DNA of 64,000 nucleotides from UBA3792 sp045114775 (lineage in GTDB: Bacteria > Bacillota > Clostridia > Christensenellales > CAG-138). Where the stretch lies: assembly GCA_045114775.1 (NCBI GenBank), contig JBGULC010000027.1, forward strand, positions 20,115 through 84,114, given 5' to 3'. Position numbers and translations under genes: made by a program. Shown here in pieces: positions 31,914-40,136 of the stretch. The first letter of the stretch is position 1. Every line of letters begins with the position of its first letter. The notes beneath the pieces were generated by a model, which had not been told where the DNA came from, searched no databases, and worked only from the letters and a program-made list of their open reading frames with translations.

Positions 31914-32825
31914 ATGCTGGATATCGCAATCATCGGCGGCGGACCCGCGGGGCTCGCGGCAGGACTGTACGCGGTGCGCGGCGGCGCGGACGTTTGTCTC
32001 TTTGAAGAGATGTTCGCGGGCGGACAGATCGTGAAAACGCATCGGATCGACAATTACCCGGGCATCTCGGACGGACCGGACGGGTATGCGCTCGCAGCGC
32101 GGTTTGAGGAGCACGCAAGCGCGTTCGGGCTCAGGATCGAATACGGCCCCGTTACGGAGCTTGTGCTCGGAGAGGATCCGAAACACTTTATGTTCAACGG
32201 CAAGCGCATCGAAGCGAAGACCGTGATCCTCTCGACCGGCGCGTCGCCGAAAACGCTCGGCGTCCCCGGCGAAAAGGAGCTCACGGGGCACGGCGTCAGC
32301 TATTGCGCAACCTGCGACGGCGCGTTTTACAAGAACCGCACGGCAACGGTCGTCGGCGGCGGCGACACCGCAATCTCCGACGCGCTGTATCTTGCGAAGC
32401 TCTGTAAAAAGGTGTACGTCGTGCACCGGCGCGACGCGCTCCGCGCAAGCGCGATTCTGTCCGACGCCGCGCTGAAAACGGAGAACATCGAATTCATCTG
32501 GAACAGCGTGCCGGAGGCGTTTCTCGGCGAAAAGAAGCTTTCCGGGATCCGGCTCAGAAACCGCGTGACCGGCGAATGCTCCGAGCTTTTGACCGACGGC
32601 GTGTTCGTCGCGGTCGGCGTGGTCCCGCGGACCGAACTTTTCGGGGATCAGGTCGCGCTTGCGGAAAACGGCAGCGTGATCACCGATGAACGGATGCGGA
32701 CGAGCGTTCCCGGCGTGTTTGCCGCGGGCGACGTGCGCAATACGCCGCTCCGGCAGGTCGTGACCGCGTGCGCGGACGGCGCGATCGCCGCAACATACGC
32801 ACTGGAGGCTGCCCGTGTTAAGTGA
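31914..32825 (+). CDS. trxB: Thioredoxin reductase-like FAD/NAD(P)H oxidoreductase
   Basis: 303 residues. FAD-binding GGGPAGLAAGLYAVRGG at the N-terminus, redox-active CATC (Cys131, Cys134) in SYCATCDGAFYKN, the NAD(P)H Rossmann motif VVGGGDTAISDALYLA, HRRDALRAS, and the closing FAD motif GVFAAGDVRNTPLRQV. Length is right for low-molecular-weight thioredoxin reductase. The ATG at 31914 is preferred over 31908 because GAGGA needs about 7 bp spacing. No thioredoxin gene is adjacent, so the electron acceptor (thioredoxin, glutaredoxin-like, ferredoxin-type) is not proven. Confidence 0.92.
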   Translation: MLDIAIIGGGPAGLAAGLYAVRGGADVCLFEEMFAGGQIVKTHRIDNYPGISDGPDGYALAARFEEHASAFGLRIEYGPVTELVLGEDPKHFMFNGKRIEAKTVILSTGASPKTLGVPGEKELTGHGVSYCATCDGAFYKNRTATVVGGGDTAISDALYLAKLCKKVYVVHRRDALRASAILSDAALKTENIEFIWNSVPEAFLGEKKLSGIRLRNRVTGECSELLTDGVFVAVGVVPRTELFGDQVALAENGSVITDERMRTSVPGVFAAGDVRNTPLRQVVTACADGAIAATYALEAARVK

Positions 32826-33444
32826 AGCAAAGCGGGCGGAGGCCCTGAAGATCCTCAAAGAAACCTATCCCGACGCGAAGCCGGCGCTGCATTTCTCTTC
32901 GCCGTTCGAGCTTCTTGTCGCGACGATGCTGTCCGCGCAGTGCACGGACAAGCAGGTGAACAAGTGCACGGACGTGCTGTTTCCGAAGTACAACACGGCG
33001 GAGGCGTTCGCCGCGCTCGACTTCGAGACGCTCGAGCCGTACATCAAAAGCTGCGGCTTCTATCGCATGAAAGGCGAACACATCCTTGCGATGAGCCGCA
33101 TTCTGCTCGAACGGTACGGCGGGCGGGTCCCCGAAACGCGCGAGGAGCTTACTGCGCTTCCGGGCGTCGGGCGAAAGACGGCGAACGTTGTGCTTTCGAA
33201 CGCGTTCAAGATCCCGGCGATCGCGGTCGATACGCACGTCTTCCGCGTTGCAAACCGCATCGGGCTTACCGCGGCGAAGGACGTGGAGAAGACCGAGCAG
33301 CAGCTGATGGCGCACATCCCCGAGAAGGATTGGGGCGACGCGCACCATTGGCTCATCTATCACGGCAGACAGGTCTGCGCAGCGCAGCGGCCGAAGTGCG
33401 CGATCTGTCCCTTAAAGGAGATCTGCGAGCATGCAATTCATTGA
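32815..33444 (+). CDS. nth: Endonuclease III
   Basis: 209 residues, GTG start overlapping trxB by 11 bp with GGAGG 6 bp upstream. It is a bifunctional DNA glycosylase/AP lyase for oxidised pyrimidines. Seen: MLSAQCTDKQVN, the helix-hairpin-helix LPGVGRKTANVVL with the catalytic Lys in the family position (GRKTAN), the catalytic Asp in AVDTHVFRV, and the [4Fe-4S] ligands C-x6-C-x2-C-x5-C at the C-terminus (CAAQRPKCAICPLKEIC). It overlaps the start of obg. Confidence 0.97.
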   Translation: MLSEAKRAEALKILKETYPDAKPALHFSSPFELLVATMLSAQCTDKQVNKCTDVLFPKYNTAEAFAALDFETLEPYIKSCGFYRMKGEHILAMSRILLERYGGRVPETREELTALPGVGRKTANVVLSNAFKIPAIAVDTHVFRVANRIGLTAAKDVEKTEQQLMAHIPEKDWGDAHHWLIYHGRQVCAAQRPKCAICPLKEICEHAIH

Positions 33445-34702
33445 CAAAGCGACCATTTTTATCAAGGCGGGCAACGGCGGCGACGGCTGCGCGGCGTTCC
33501 ACCGCGAAAAATACGTGATGAAGGGCGGTCCCTCCGGCGGCGACGGCGGACGGGGCGGCAGCATCGTGTTCGAGGCGGATCCGCAGGCTTCCACACTGCT
33601 CGATTTCAAGCGCTACCGGCATTTCCGCGCGCAGGACGGCGAGCAGGGCCGCGCGGAGCTGCAGGCGGGCAAAAACGGCGAGGACTTGATTATCAAAGTC
33701 CCGGTCGGAACGATCGTGCGCGACATAGAGACCGGCAGCATCGTCGCGGATATGAGCGAGCCGGGAAAGCGCCGCACGGTGCTGTACGGCGGCAGAGGCG
33801 GCAAGGGCAACGCGCGCTTCGCCACGGCGACCAAGCAGGCGCCGCGCTTTGCGCAGAACGGGATCAAAACCGAGGAGCGGCAGGTCGAGCTGGAACTCAA
33901 GACGATTGCGGACGTCGGCATCATCGGGCTGCCGTCGGTCGGCAAGTCCACGATCCTTTCCGTGCTGACGAGCGCGAAGCCGAAGATCGCGGCGTACCAC
34001 TTTACGACGCTGACGCCGAACCTCGGTGTGGCGACGCGCTACGACCGCTCGTTCGTGATGGCGGACATTCCGGGGCTCATCGAGGGCGCCGCGGAGGGCG
34101 CGGGGCTAGGGCACGACTTTTTAAGGCACATCGAGCGCACGCGCATCCTCGTGCACGTGCTGGACGCGTCCGGCAGCGAGATGCGCGATCCGCTGGACGA
34201 TTACGGGAAGATCAACGGCGAGCTTGAAAAGTTTTCCGACGCGCTTGCGGCGCTGCCGCAGGTCGTCGCCTGCAACAAGATGGACATCCCGGGCGCGGAG
34301 GAGAACCTTGCACGCATCCGGGCGGCGCTAGAGCCTGCGGGCGTTCCGGTGTTCGCAGTGTCCGCGGCGACGGTCGAGGGCTTCGGACCGATGCTGGACC
34401 GCATCGTGCAAATGCTCGACGCGCTTCCGCCGGTGCGCGTTTACGACGAGGCGGAGCTGCTAACCGGCGCGCAGTATGAAAAGGGCTTCACGGTCCATCG
34501 CGACGACGCGGGCGTTTATGTGGTCGAGGGCGGCGACGTGGAGCGTATCCTCGACACGACCGATCCGGAGGACGACGTTTCGATGCGCCGCTTCCAGCAG
34601 CTTCTGATCAAGACGGGCATCATCTCCGCGCTTCGCGAAATGGGAGCGAAGGACGGAGACACGATCCGGCTCGGCGAATGGGAATTTGATTTTACGGACT
34701 GA
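33431..34702 (+). CDS. obg: Obg/CgtA GTPase
   Basis: 423 residues. The glycine-rich Obg domain (1-158; GNGGDGCAAFHREKYVMKGG), a G domain with GLPSVGKST, switch TTLTPNLG, DIPGLIEGAAEGAGLG and NKMD, and the C-terminal OCT domain (~345-423, KGFTVHRDDAGVYVVEG). It is an essential ribosome-assembly and stress GTPase. It overlaps nth by 14 bp, so it is translationally coupled. In most Firmicutes obg follows rplU-rpmA; here it sits in an oxidative/repair operon instead. It is followed 14 bp later by yhbY, another ribosome-assembly gene. Confidence 0.98.
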   Translation: MQFIDKATIFIKAGNGGDGCAAFHREKYVMKGGPSGGDGGRGGSIVFEADPQASTLLDFKRYRHFRAQDGEQGRAELQAGKNGEDLIIKVPVGTIVRDIETGSIVADMSEPGKRRTVLYGGRGGKGNARFATATKQAPRFAQNGIKTEERQVELELKTIADVGIIGLPSVGKSTILSVLTSAKPKIAAYHFTTLTPNLGVATRYDRSFVMADIPGLIEGAAEGAGLGHDFLRHIERTRILVHVLDASGSEMRDPLDDYGKINGELEKFSDALAALPQVVACNKMDIPGAEENLARIRAALEPAGVPVFAVSAATVEGFGPMLDRIVQMLDALPPVRVYDEAELLTGAQYEKGFTVHRDDAGVYVVEGGDVERILDTTDPEDDVSMRRFQQLLIKTGIISALREMGAKDGDTIRLGEWEFDFTD

Positions 34703-34716
34703 GAAAGGGGTATACT

Positions 34717-34986
34717 ATGACAGGCAAAGAACGTGCGGAGCTCCGCAAACAGGCGAACACGCTTACCGCGATCTTTCAGATCGGCAAGGAAAACATCACG
34801 GAACCGCTCGTAGAGGCGGTCGACGCTGCTTTGAAAAAGCGTGAGCTCATCAAGCTTTCCGTGCTCGAAACGAGCGAGCTCTCGGCAAAGGAAGCCGCGG
34901 AGCAGCTTGCACAGGCAACGGGCGCCGAGGTCATCCAATGCATCGGCCGGAAGCTTGTGCTGTACCGGCAGAAGGAAGAGGAATAA
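34717..34986 (+). CDS. yhbY: Ribosome assembly RNA-binding protein YhbY
   Basis: 89 residues, a single CRM domain. Starts KERAELRKQANTLTAIFQIGK, with the TEPLVEAVDAALKKRELIKL segment and the closing GRKLVLYRQ. It binds pre-50S ribosomal RNA. The ATG is preceded by GAAAGGGG. Last gene of the operon; Obg and YhbY are functionally related, which fits the pairing. No clear terminator follows. Confidence 0.95.
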   Translation: MTGKERAELRKQANTLTAIFQIGKENITEPLVEAVDAALKKRELIKLSVLETSELSAKEAAEQLAQATGAEVIQCIGRKLVLYRQKEEE

Positions 34987-35068
34987 ACGCGGGCTATCCC
35001 GCATTTTCAGCGGAAATGAACGCCGTCATTCCGGATCGGATTCCCTTTCGGACGGACGGCGCTTCCTG

Positions 35069-35074
35069 TATGAT
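35069..35074 (+). promoter_or_regulatory. -10 box of the metallopeptidase-like lipoprotein gene
   Basis: TATGAT at 35069-35074 with a weak -35 TTTCGG 17 bp upstream (35046-35051). GGACGGAGGG (35091-35100) is the ribosome binding site. Confidence 0.5.
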
Positions 35075-35110
35075 AAGAGCGTAAAAAACCGGACGGAGGG
35101 TATGATAACC

Positions 35111-36865
35111 ATGAAAAGGATGCTGATCGGACTGCTTACATGTCTGCTGGCGCTCGGCACGCTGCTTGGCTGCCGGAAGACGGAACCTGCTGCGAAAGCG
35201 ACGGCCGAGCCGCAAAAGACCGAAGCGGCGACCGCAGAACCGACGCCGGAGACGACCGCAGAACCGACCGCCGAGCCTACGCCGGAGCCGTATGATCCGA
35301 TCACGGAGATCGACACGGCGGTGATCGGGAACGGCAAACATGAGCGTGAGGAAGGCTATAAGGATCCCTTCAAGACGCGCCTTCTGGATACGCCGCTTGC
35401 CGCGGTGCATCTGGAGGACGGCGAACAATACAGCGACGAAACGCTGCGGGTCCTTGCGAAGATCGTGACTGCGGATATCCTTGCGGTCGTCGGGCGTACG
35501 GGCGAAACGCCGGAGAAGGTCACGCTGTACATCGTTTGGAATCTGCAGCAGGACCGCCCGATCCTGCTCGGCGATCATCTGATCTGCTCGGCGGAGCAGG
35601 TGCAAAGCGGGGTATACCGCGAAGCGATGATCGGCGCCGCTTTTGATCTTCCGATCGTATGGAAACAGGTCGGGCTCGACGAGATCGTTTTCGGCGCGCC
35701 GGACGACGGCGGACTGAAGGACTACTACGCGGACGAAGCGCACGCGCTCGTTGCCTCCTGCGCGGCAGTGTATTTCGTGCATGGGTTCGCGGACGAAGAG
35801 ACGGTCGAAGCGGCGCGCCAGACCGCCGCGAGCATCACGACGCATCTTCTCGAAACCGGCGGGTTCGACGCGCTGCGCGCGGCCGCCGATACGGCGGAGA
35901 TCCTACCCGCATGGGCAGCGCTGCACGAAATCGGAACGAATTTCACGCTGCCGGACGGGCACGGGCAGGCGGCGGCCATGACGGCGTACCGCAACAGAAA
36001 ACCCGGCGTACTGTGCGTGATGCAGTGTCTCAGATACACGATCGACATCAGAGACGGAAGCTTTGTCGGCACACCGGACGAAGCGTACGATTTCGTCTGC
36101 CGGTTCCTGTACGGCGCCAAGATTGTGCTCGATCAGATCCGGGAGGAGTCGCCGACGCTTTGGGAAACGGCGGAACGGCGTGCAAGGGAGCCGATCTATA
36201 TCCACCTTGTCCATGACGAAACGCAAAGAGGGATCAGTTACGGGAACGTAAACGAAATCAAACTTGTGTACATGAGCCCCGTATGGCATGAGCTGGTCCA
36301 CGCACTGCTGATGAAGTGGGACGGGACCCTTTGGATCAACGAAGCGATCGCGGAGCATTTCTCCCGCCGCGCACGGTCGTTCGCAATTCCGTTCGAGGAA
36401 TACACCGATTTTACCGATTGGTATAGGCCGGACACCACAGAGGTGAAGAAAACGGAGCTGGCGTTTTGGAAGGCGTGCTGGAACATCTATCTTGCCGAAC
36501 GCGGAGAGGATGCATGGGTTCCGCCGACGCTGTACAGCGATCGCGCCGTACGCAGGGCGTTCGGGATCGCGGAGCTGATCCTTTCGGACGATCCGACCGA
36601 TTGGGGACAGGATCCTTCGGTCGGCGCCGTTGCGGGCAGAAAAACGGGCATTGCGGCGGAGGACGGCAACGCGCTGTCCTATTACGAAGCGACGGTGCTT
36701 TTGGAGTATCTGTTCGAAACGTACGGCACGGAGACGGTCGCCGCTGGCTTTATGAACGGTGCGTCCATTGAGGAGATTTGCGGCAAACCGTACGCGGAGC
36801 TTTATCGGGACTGTACAGCATATTATACGGAGAGGTATGGGGATCTGATCGGGGCGGAGAATTGA
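35111..36865 (+). CDS. Lipoprotein with HEXXH metallopeptidase motif (peptidase MA-like)
   Basis: 584 residues. The lipoprotein signal peptide MKRMLIGLLTCLLALGTLLGC is followed by a Thr/Ala/Pro/Glu linker (~25-62) and a large alpha-helical domain. A gluzincin-type zinc site is visible: HELVH (His393-His397) with Glu411 in WINEAIAEHF, the spacing seen in peptidase MA-like proteins rather than aminopeptidase N. So it is probably an exported zinc protease; the substrate is unknown. Start chosen at 35111, where GGAGGG lies 10 bp upstream; 35102 is in frame and possible. The next two genes encode an ABC exporter 18 bp downstream, likely co-transcribed. Confidence 0.8.
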   Translation: MKRMLIGLLTCLLALGTLLGCRKTEPAAKATAEPQKTEAATAEPTPETTAEPTAEPTPEPYDPITEIDTAVIGNGKHEREEGYKDPFKTRLLDTPLAAVHLEDGEQYSDETLRVLAKIVTADILAVVGRTGETPEKVTLYIVWNLQQDRPILLGDHLICSAEQVQSGVYREAMIGAAFDLPIVWKQVGLDEIVFGAPDDGGLKDYYADEAHALVASCAAVYFVHGFADEETVEAARQTAASITTHLLETGGFDALRAAADTAEILPAWAALHEIGTNFTLPDGHGQAAAMTAYRNRKPGVLCVMQCLRYTIDIRDGSFVGTPDEAYDFVCRFLYGAKIVLDQIREESPTLWETAERRAREPIYIHLVHDETQRGISYGNVNEIKLVYMSPVWHELVHALLMKWDGTLWINEAIAEHFSRRARSFAIPFEEYTDFTDWYRPDTTEVKKTELAFWKACWNIYLAERGEDAWVPPTLYSDRAVRRAFGIAELILSDDPTDWGQDPSVGAVAGRKTGIAAEDGNALSYYEATVLLEYLFETYGTETVAAGFMNGASIEEICGKPYAELYRDCTAYYTERYGDLIGAEN

Positions 36866-36883
36866 ACGAAAGGTGAAACACGT

Positions 36884-37597
36884 TTGATACTGGAGATCCG
36901 AAACCTTGTGAAATCCTACGGAAAAGGGCCGCGCGCGGTCGACGGGCTTTCTCTTTCCGTCGGCGCGGGCGAAATCTGCGGGTTCATCGGGCGTAACGGT
37001 GCGGGCAAAACGACGACGCTCAAGTGCGTTTCGGGCATCCTGCCGTTCGATTCGGGCGAGATCCTCGTGAACGGGATCAGCGTTCGGAAGGATCCGATGG
37101 CGGCAAAGCGCATCATGCGCTATCTTCCGGACGAACCGGAGCTCTATCCGTTCCTGACCGGAACGGAGTACCTGACTTTTCTCTGTGACATTTACGGTAT
37201 TGACGGGAAGACACGGCGCGAACGTATTCTGGAGTATGCGGAGCTGTTTGAGATCGAACCGAAGCTCGGCGATCTCATCGGCTCCTATTCGCATGGGATG
37301 CGGCAAAAGCTGGCGCTGATCGGCGCGCTGGTTCGCCGACCGAAACTTTTGATGCTCGACGAGCCGTTTGTGGGACTCGATCCGAAAGCGGCGTACGTCT
37401 TGAAGGACGTCATGCTTAAGCTCGCCGAATCCGGCAGCGCAATCTTTTTCAGCACGCATGTGCTGGAGGTCGCGGAGAAGCTCTGCAGCCGCGTCGCAAT
37501 CATCAAAAACGGCAGATTGGCTGCGGGGGGACCGACGAATGAAGTGCGCGGCGATCGTTCGCTCGAGGAACTGTTTCTGGAGCTTGAGAACGCATGA
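36884..37597 (+). CDS. ABC exporter ATP-binding protein
   Basis: 237 residues, TTG start with AAAGGTGA 8 bp upstream. Walker A GRNGAGKTTT, signature YSHGMRQKLALI, Walker B LLMLDEPFVGLD, switch STHVLE. It belongs to the CcmA/NatA-like class that energises ABC-2 permeases. Its end overlaps the permease start by 4 bp. Substrate unknown; possible roles are export of a peptide or lipid or resistance to an antimicrobial. Confidence 0.93.
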   Translation: MILEIRNLVKSYGKGPRAVDGLSLSVGAGEICGFIGRNGAGKTTTLKCVSGILPFDSGEILVNGISVRKDPMAAKRIMRYLPDEPELYPFLTGTEYLTFLCDIYGIDGKTRRERILEYAELFEIEPKLGDLIGSYSHGMRQKLALIGALVRRPKLLMLDEPFVGLDPKAAYVLKDVMLKLAESGSAIFFSTHVLEVAEKLCSRVAIIKNGRLAAGGPTNEVRGDRSLEELFLELENA

Positions 37598-39174
37598 AAG
37601 CATTGCGGACGCTCATCTGGTTGTATCTGAACGGCTTCTTTCGGATTTCCGTGATCCGGCATTCACGGGACGCGAAGGAACGCAGACAGGCGATTTTCGG
37701 CGTCGCCGCGATCGGGATCGCTGCGATCGCTTACGGCGGGATGTCCGCCGCAATGACGGCGCGGATGCTCTCGAGCGGAATCGACGCTTCGATACCGTTT
37801 CTGATGACCGCTTCGACGGCGAGCCTGTTTGCGCTTGCGACGGCGTTTGCGCAGGGCGGGGGAACGTTATCCGATTTTTCGGATTTCGATACGCTTATGA
37901 GCATGCCGATCAAAACGGCGGCGATCGTATTTGCAAGATTTGCGGCGATGTATCTTGCGGAGGCGGTGTATTGCTTTGCATATCTGTTTCCGTGCGGCGC
38001 GGTATATGCGTCGATGATGCGTCCGGATTGGCGCTTCTATCCGGCGTTCGCCGTGATGACGCTTTTACTGCCGGTCGTACCGATCGTGACCGGCAGCGGC
38101 GCCGATCTGCTGCTCTCCGCGGTGTTCGCGCGAAACAGGTTTAAAAAGGGAATCGTTTTGACGGTCAAGATGATCCTTCTGCTCGGATTTATCATCCTTG
38201 CGTATCTGCTGCCGCAGATGAGCGACCGCTTAATGAACGCGCCGCAAAGGGCGGCGGACGTCGTGACGCGGATCTATCCGCCGGCCCGGTGGTTTGCAAA
38301 GGGCGCGTCGGGCGATCTTGCCCATGCGGGGCTGTTTGCGTTCGGATCGGCGGCGATCGGCGCGCTTTTCGTCTTTATATTGAACCGGGTTTTTCTCCCG
38401 CTGCACGATCGGCTTGTCGCAGACTATCGGGTGAAGAACTACCGCCTCGGACCGCTGAAATGCAGCGGCGTTCTGAAAGCGCTGTTCAGGATCGAGCGCA
38501 AACGGCTTTTCTCAAGCGCTGCCTGGGTCGTCAACACGGTTTTCGGTCCGGTGCTGATCGCAGTGCTGGGCGTTGCGGGCGCGGCAATTTCCGGGAAGCT
38601 TATTCCGTTCCTGCGGGATCCGACCGTAAAGAATTATGCGACGCCTGCCGTCGCCGGAGCGCTGATCGTCTGCGCAACGGTCTCGCCGACGACGAGTTGT
38701 GCGATCTCGATGGAGGGGCGGGTGCTGTGGATCTCCAAAACCCTGCCCGTATCCGCAAAACGGTGGCTTTCCGCAAAGCTTCTGATCAATTTGCTGCTGG
38801 CAGGCGTACCCCTGCTTTTTTCGATCGTACTGCTGCTTGCTTTCTACCGGGAATGCCTTGCGCCCATCGATATGCTTGGGATCGTTTTCCTGCCGATTTC
38901 GGCGCTGCTGTTCACGACGGTGCTGGGGCTTATCGTCAATACAAAGCTGCCGCGGCTTTCATGGAGATCGGATACCGAGGTCGTGAAGCAGAGCGGATCG
39001 GTGGTCGTGATGCTGATGACCGGATTCGGACTTGCCGCGGTAACGACGCTTCCGACGCTTCTTTCGGGCAGAACATGGGCTATGATCGGTTTCGCGGCGG
39101 CGATTTTATCGGCAACGGCGGCGATGTATCTGCGGCTGATGAAAAATGCGGAACAAATTCGCCTGAATTTGTAA
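37594..39174 (+). CDS. ABC-2 type permease, large two-half form
   Basis: 526 residues with about twelve predicted membrane helices in two halves, joined around residues 270-310. Only membrane-spanning segments and loops are seen, no enzymatic motif. It pairs with the preceding ATPase (ATGA overlap). The double-length ABC-2 permease is seen in clostridial exporters and could work as a monomer. No terminator follows; the next promoter starts about 10 bp later. Confidence 0.85.
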   Translation: MKALRTLIWLYLNGFFRISVIRHSRDAKERRQAIFGVAAIGIAAIAYGGMSAAMTARMLSSGIDASIPFLMTASTASLFALATAFAQGGGTLSDFSDFDTLMSMPIKTAAIVFARFAAMYLAEAVYCFAYLFPCGAVYASMMRPDWRFYPAFAVMTLLLPVVPIVTGSGADLLLSAVFARNRFKKGIVLTVKMILLLGFIILAYLLPQMSDRLMNAPQRAADVVTRIYPPARWFAKGASGDLAHAGLFAFGSAAIGALFVFILNRVFLPLHDRLVADYRVKNYRLGPLKCSGVLKALFRIERKRLFSSAAWVVNTVFGPVLIAVLGVAGAAISGKLIPFLRDPTVKNYATPAVAGALIVCATVSPTTSCAISMEGRVLWISKTLPVSAKRWLSAKLLINLLLAGVPLLFSIVLLLAFYRECLAPIDMLGIVFLPISALLFTTVLGLIVNTKLPRLSWRSDTEVVKQSGSVVVMLMTGFGLAAVTTLPTLLSGRTWAMIGFAAAILSATAAMYLRLMKNAEQIRLNL

Positions 39175-39181
39175 TAATTAC

Positions 39182-39231
39182 GTGACAATTATGACACATT
39201 GATGTTATAATATGTGTGTTATAATATGTGT
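39182..39231 (+). promoter_or_regulatory. Promoter region of cdaA with duplicated -10 box
   Basis: The 14-mer GTTATAATATGTGT occurs twice head to tail (39204-39217, 39218-39231), giving TATAAT at 39206-39211 and 39220-39225. A -35 GTGACA (39182-39187) sits 18 bp before the first; for the second only TTGATG (39199-39204, 15 bp) is available. ATGACA at 39191 is a further -35-like hexamer. Confidence 0.78.
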
Positions 39232-39281
39232 ACGAGATTCCTGCGGCAGATGTGCGGCACGAAAGGAAGGCGATCGGATAA

Positions 39282-40136
39282 GTGGAATCGTCGCTGAATA
39301 TTCTGAAATCTATTTTCAATGTTTTCAAATCGAGCGGATTGGTAAGCTTCATCTTTGACGTGCTTATCATCAGCGTCATACTGTACAAGATCCTGGTCTG
39401 GACGAAGGAGACCCGCGCGTACCAGGTCTTGAAGGGCATAGGCCTGCTGTTTATCGTCTCGCTGATTGCGAAGCAGCTCGGCCTTTGGACAATCTATTGG
39501 GTGCTGAACAGCATTTTAAAAAGCGGTTCGATCTTTATCATTCTGTTCATTCTGTTCACGCCGGAGCTCAGACGCGTGCTGGAGCGTATCGGCTCGCACC
39601 GTCTTTCCAAGCTTGGCAGCCTGGGCGACGCCACGGAGACGCGGCGGGTCATTCAGGACCTGAAGCGTTCGATCCTGCACCTTTCCAAGCGTCGTGTCGG
39701 CGCGCTGGTTGTGTTTGAGCGCCGCTCCGGCCTCGGCGACATCGCGGCGACCGGCATCGCGCTGAACGCAGAGCTGTCCGGCGCGCTGATCGAAAACATC
39801 TTTGAGCCGAATACGCCGCTGCACGACGGTGCGGTTGTGATCCGCGGAACGACCGTCATCGCGGCAAGCTGCCTTTTACCGCTGTCCGACGATACGAAGG
39901 TCTCGCGTGAGCTCGGCACCCGTCATCGTGCGGCGCTCGGCGTTTCCTCGGCGTCCGACTGCGTGGTCATCGTCGTGTCGGAGGAGACCGGCGCAATCTC
40001 CGTTGCGCGCGAAGGAAAGCTGATCCGCTATCTCGATGAGAAGGCGCTGACCAACACGCTGGAGGGTCTGCTCGCAAAGGATGACGGATTCGTTCTTCCG
40101 TGGAATCGCAAGAGAAAGGGGGCGGATGCAAAATGA
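39282..40136 (+). CDS. cdaA: Diadenylate cyclase CdaA (c-di-AMP synthase)
   Basis: 284 residues, GTG start with GAAAGGAAGG 12 bp upstream. Three N-terminal membrane helices (~15-100), then the DisA_N catalytic domain with LHDGAVVIRG (Asp182-Gly-Ala) and RHRAALGVS (Arg214-His-Arg). It makes c-di-AMP from ATP, controlling osmolyte and potassium balance and wall homeostasis. It overlaps cdaR by 4 bp. In most Firmicutes the third operon gene is glmM; here a flavoprotein gene follows. Confidence 0.97.
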   Translation: MESSLNILKSIFNVFKSSGLVSFIFDVLIISVILYKILVWTKETRAYQVLKGIGLLFIVSLIAKQLGLWTIYWVLNSILKSGSIFIILFILFTPELRRVLERIGSHRLSKLGSLGDATETRRVIQDLKRSILHLSKRRVGALVVFERRSGLGDIAATGIALNAELSGALIENIFEPNTPLHDGAVVIRGTTVIAASCLLPLSDDTKVSRELGTRHRAALGVSSASDCVVIVVSEETGAISVAREGKLIRYLDEKALTNTLEGLLAKDDGFVLPWNRKRKGADAK

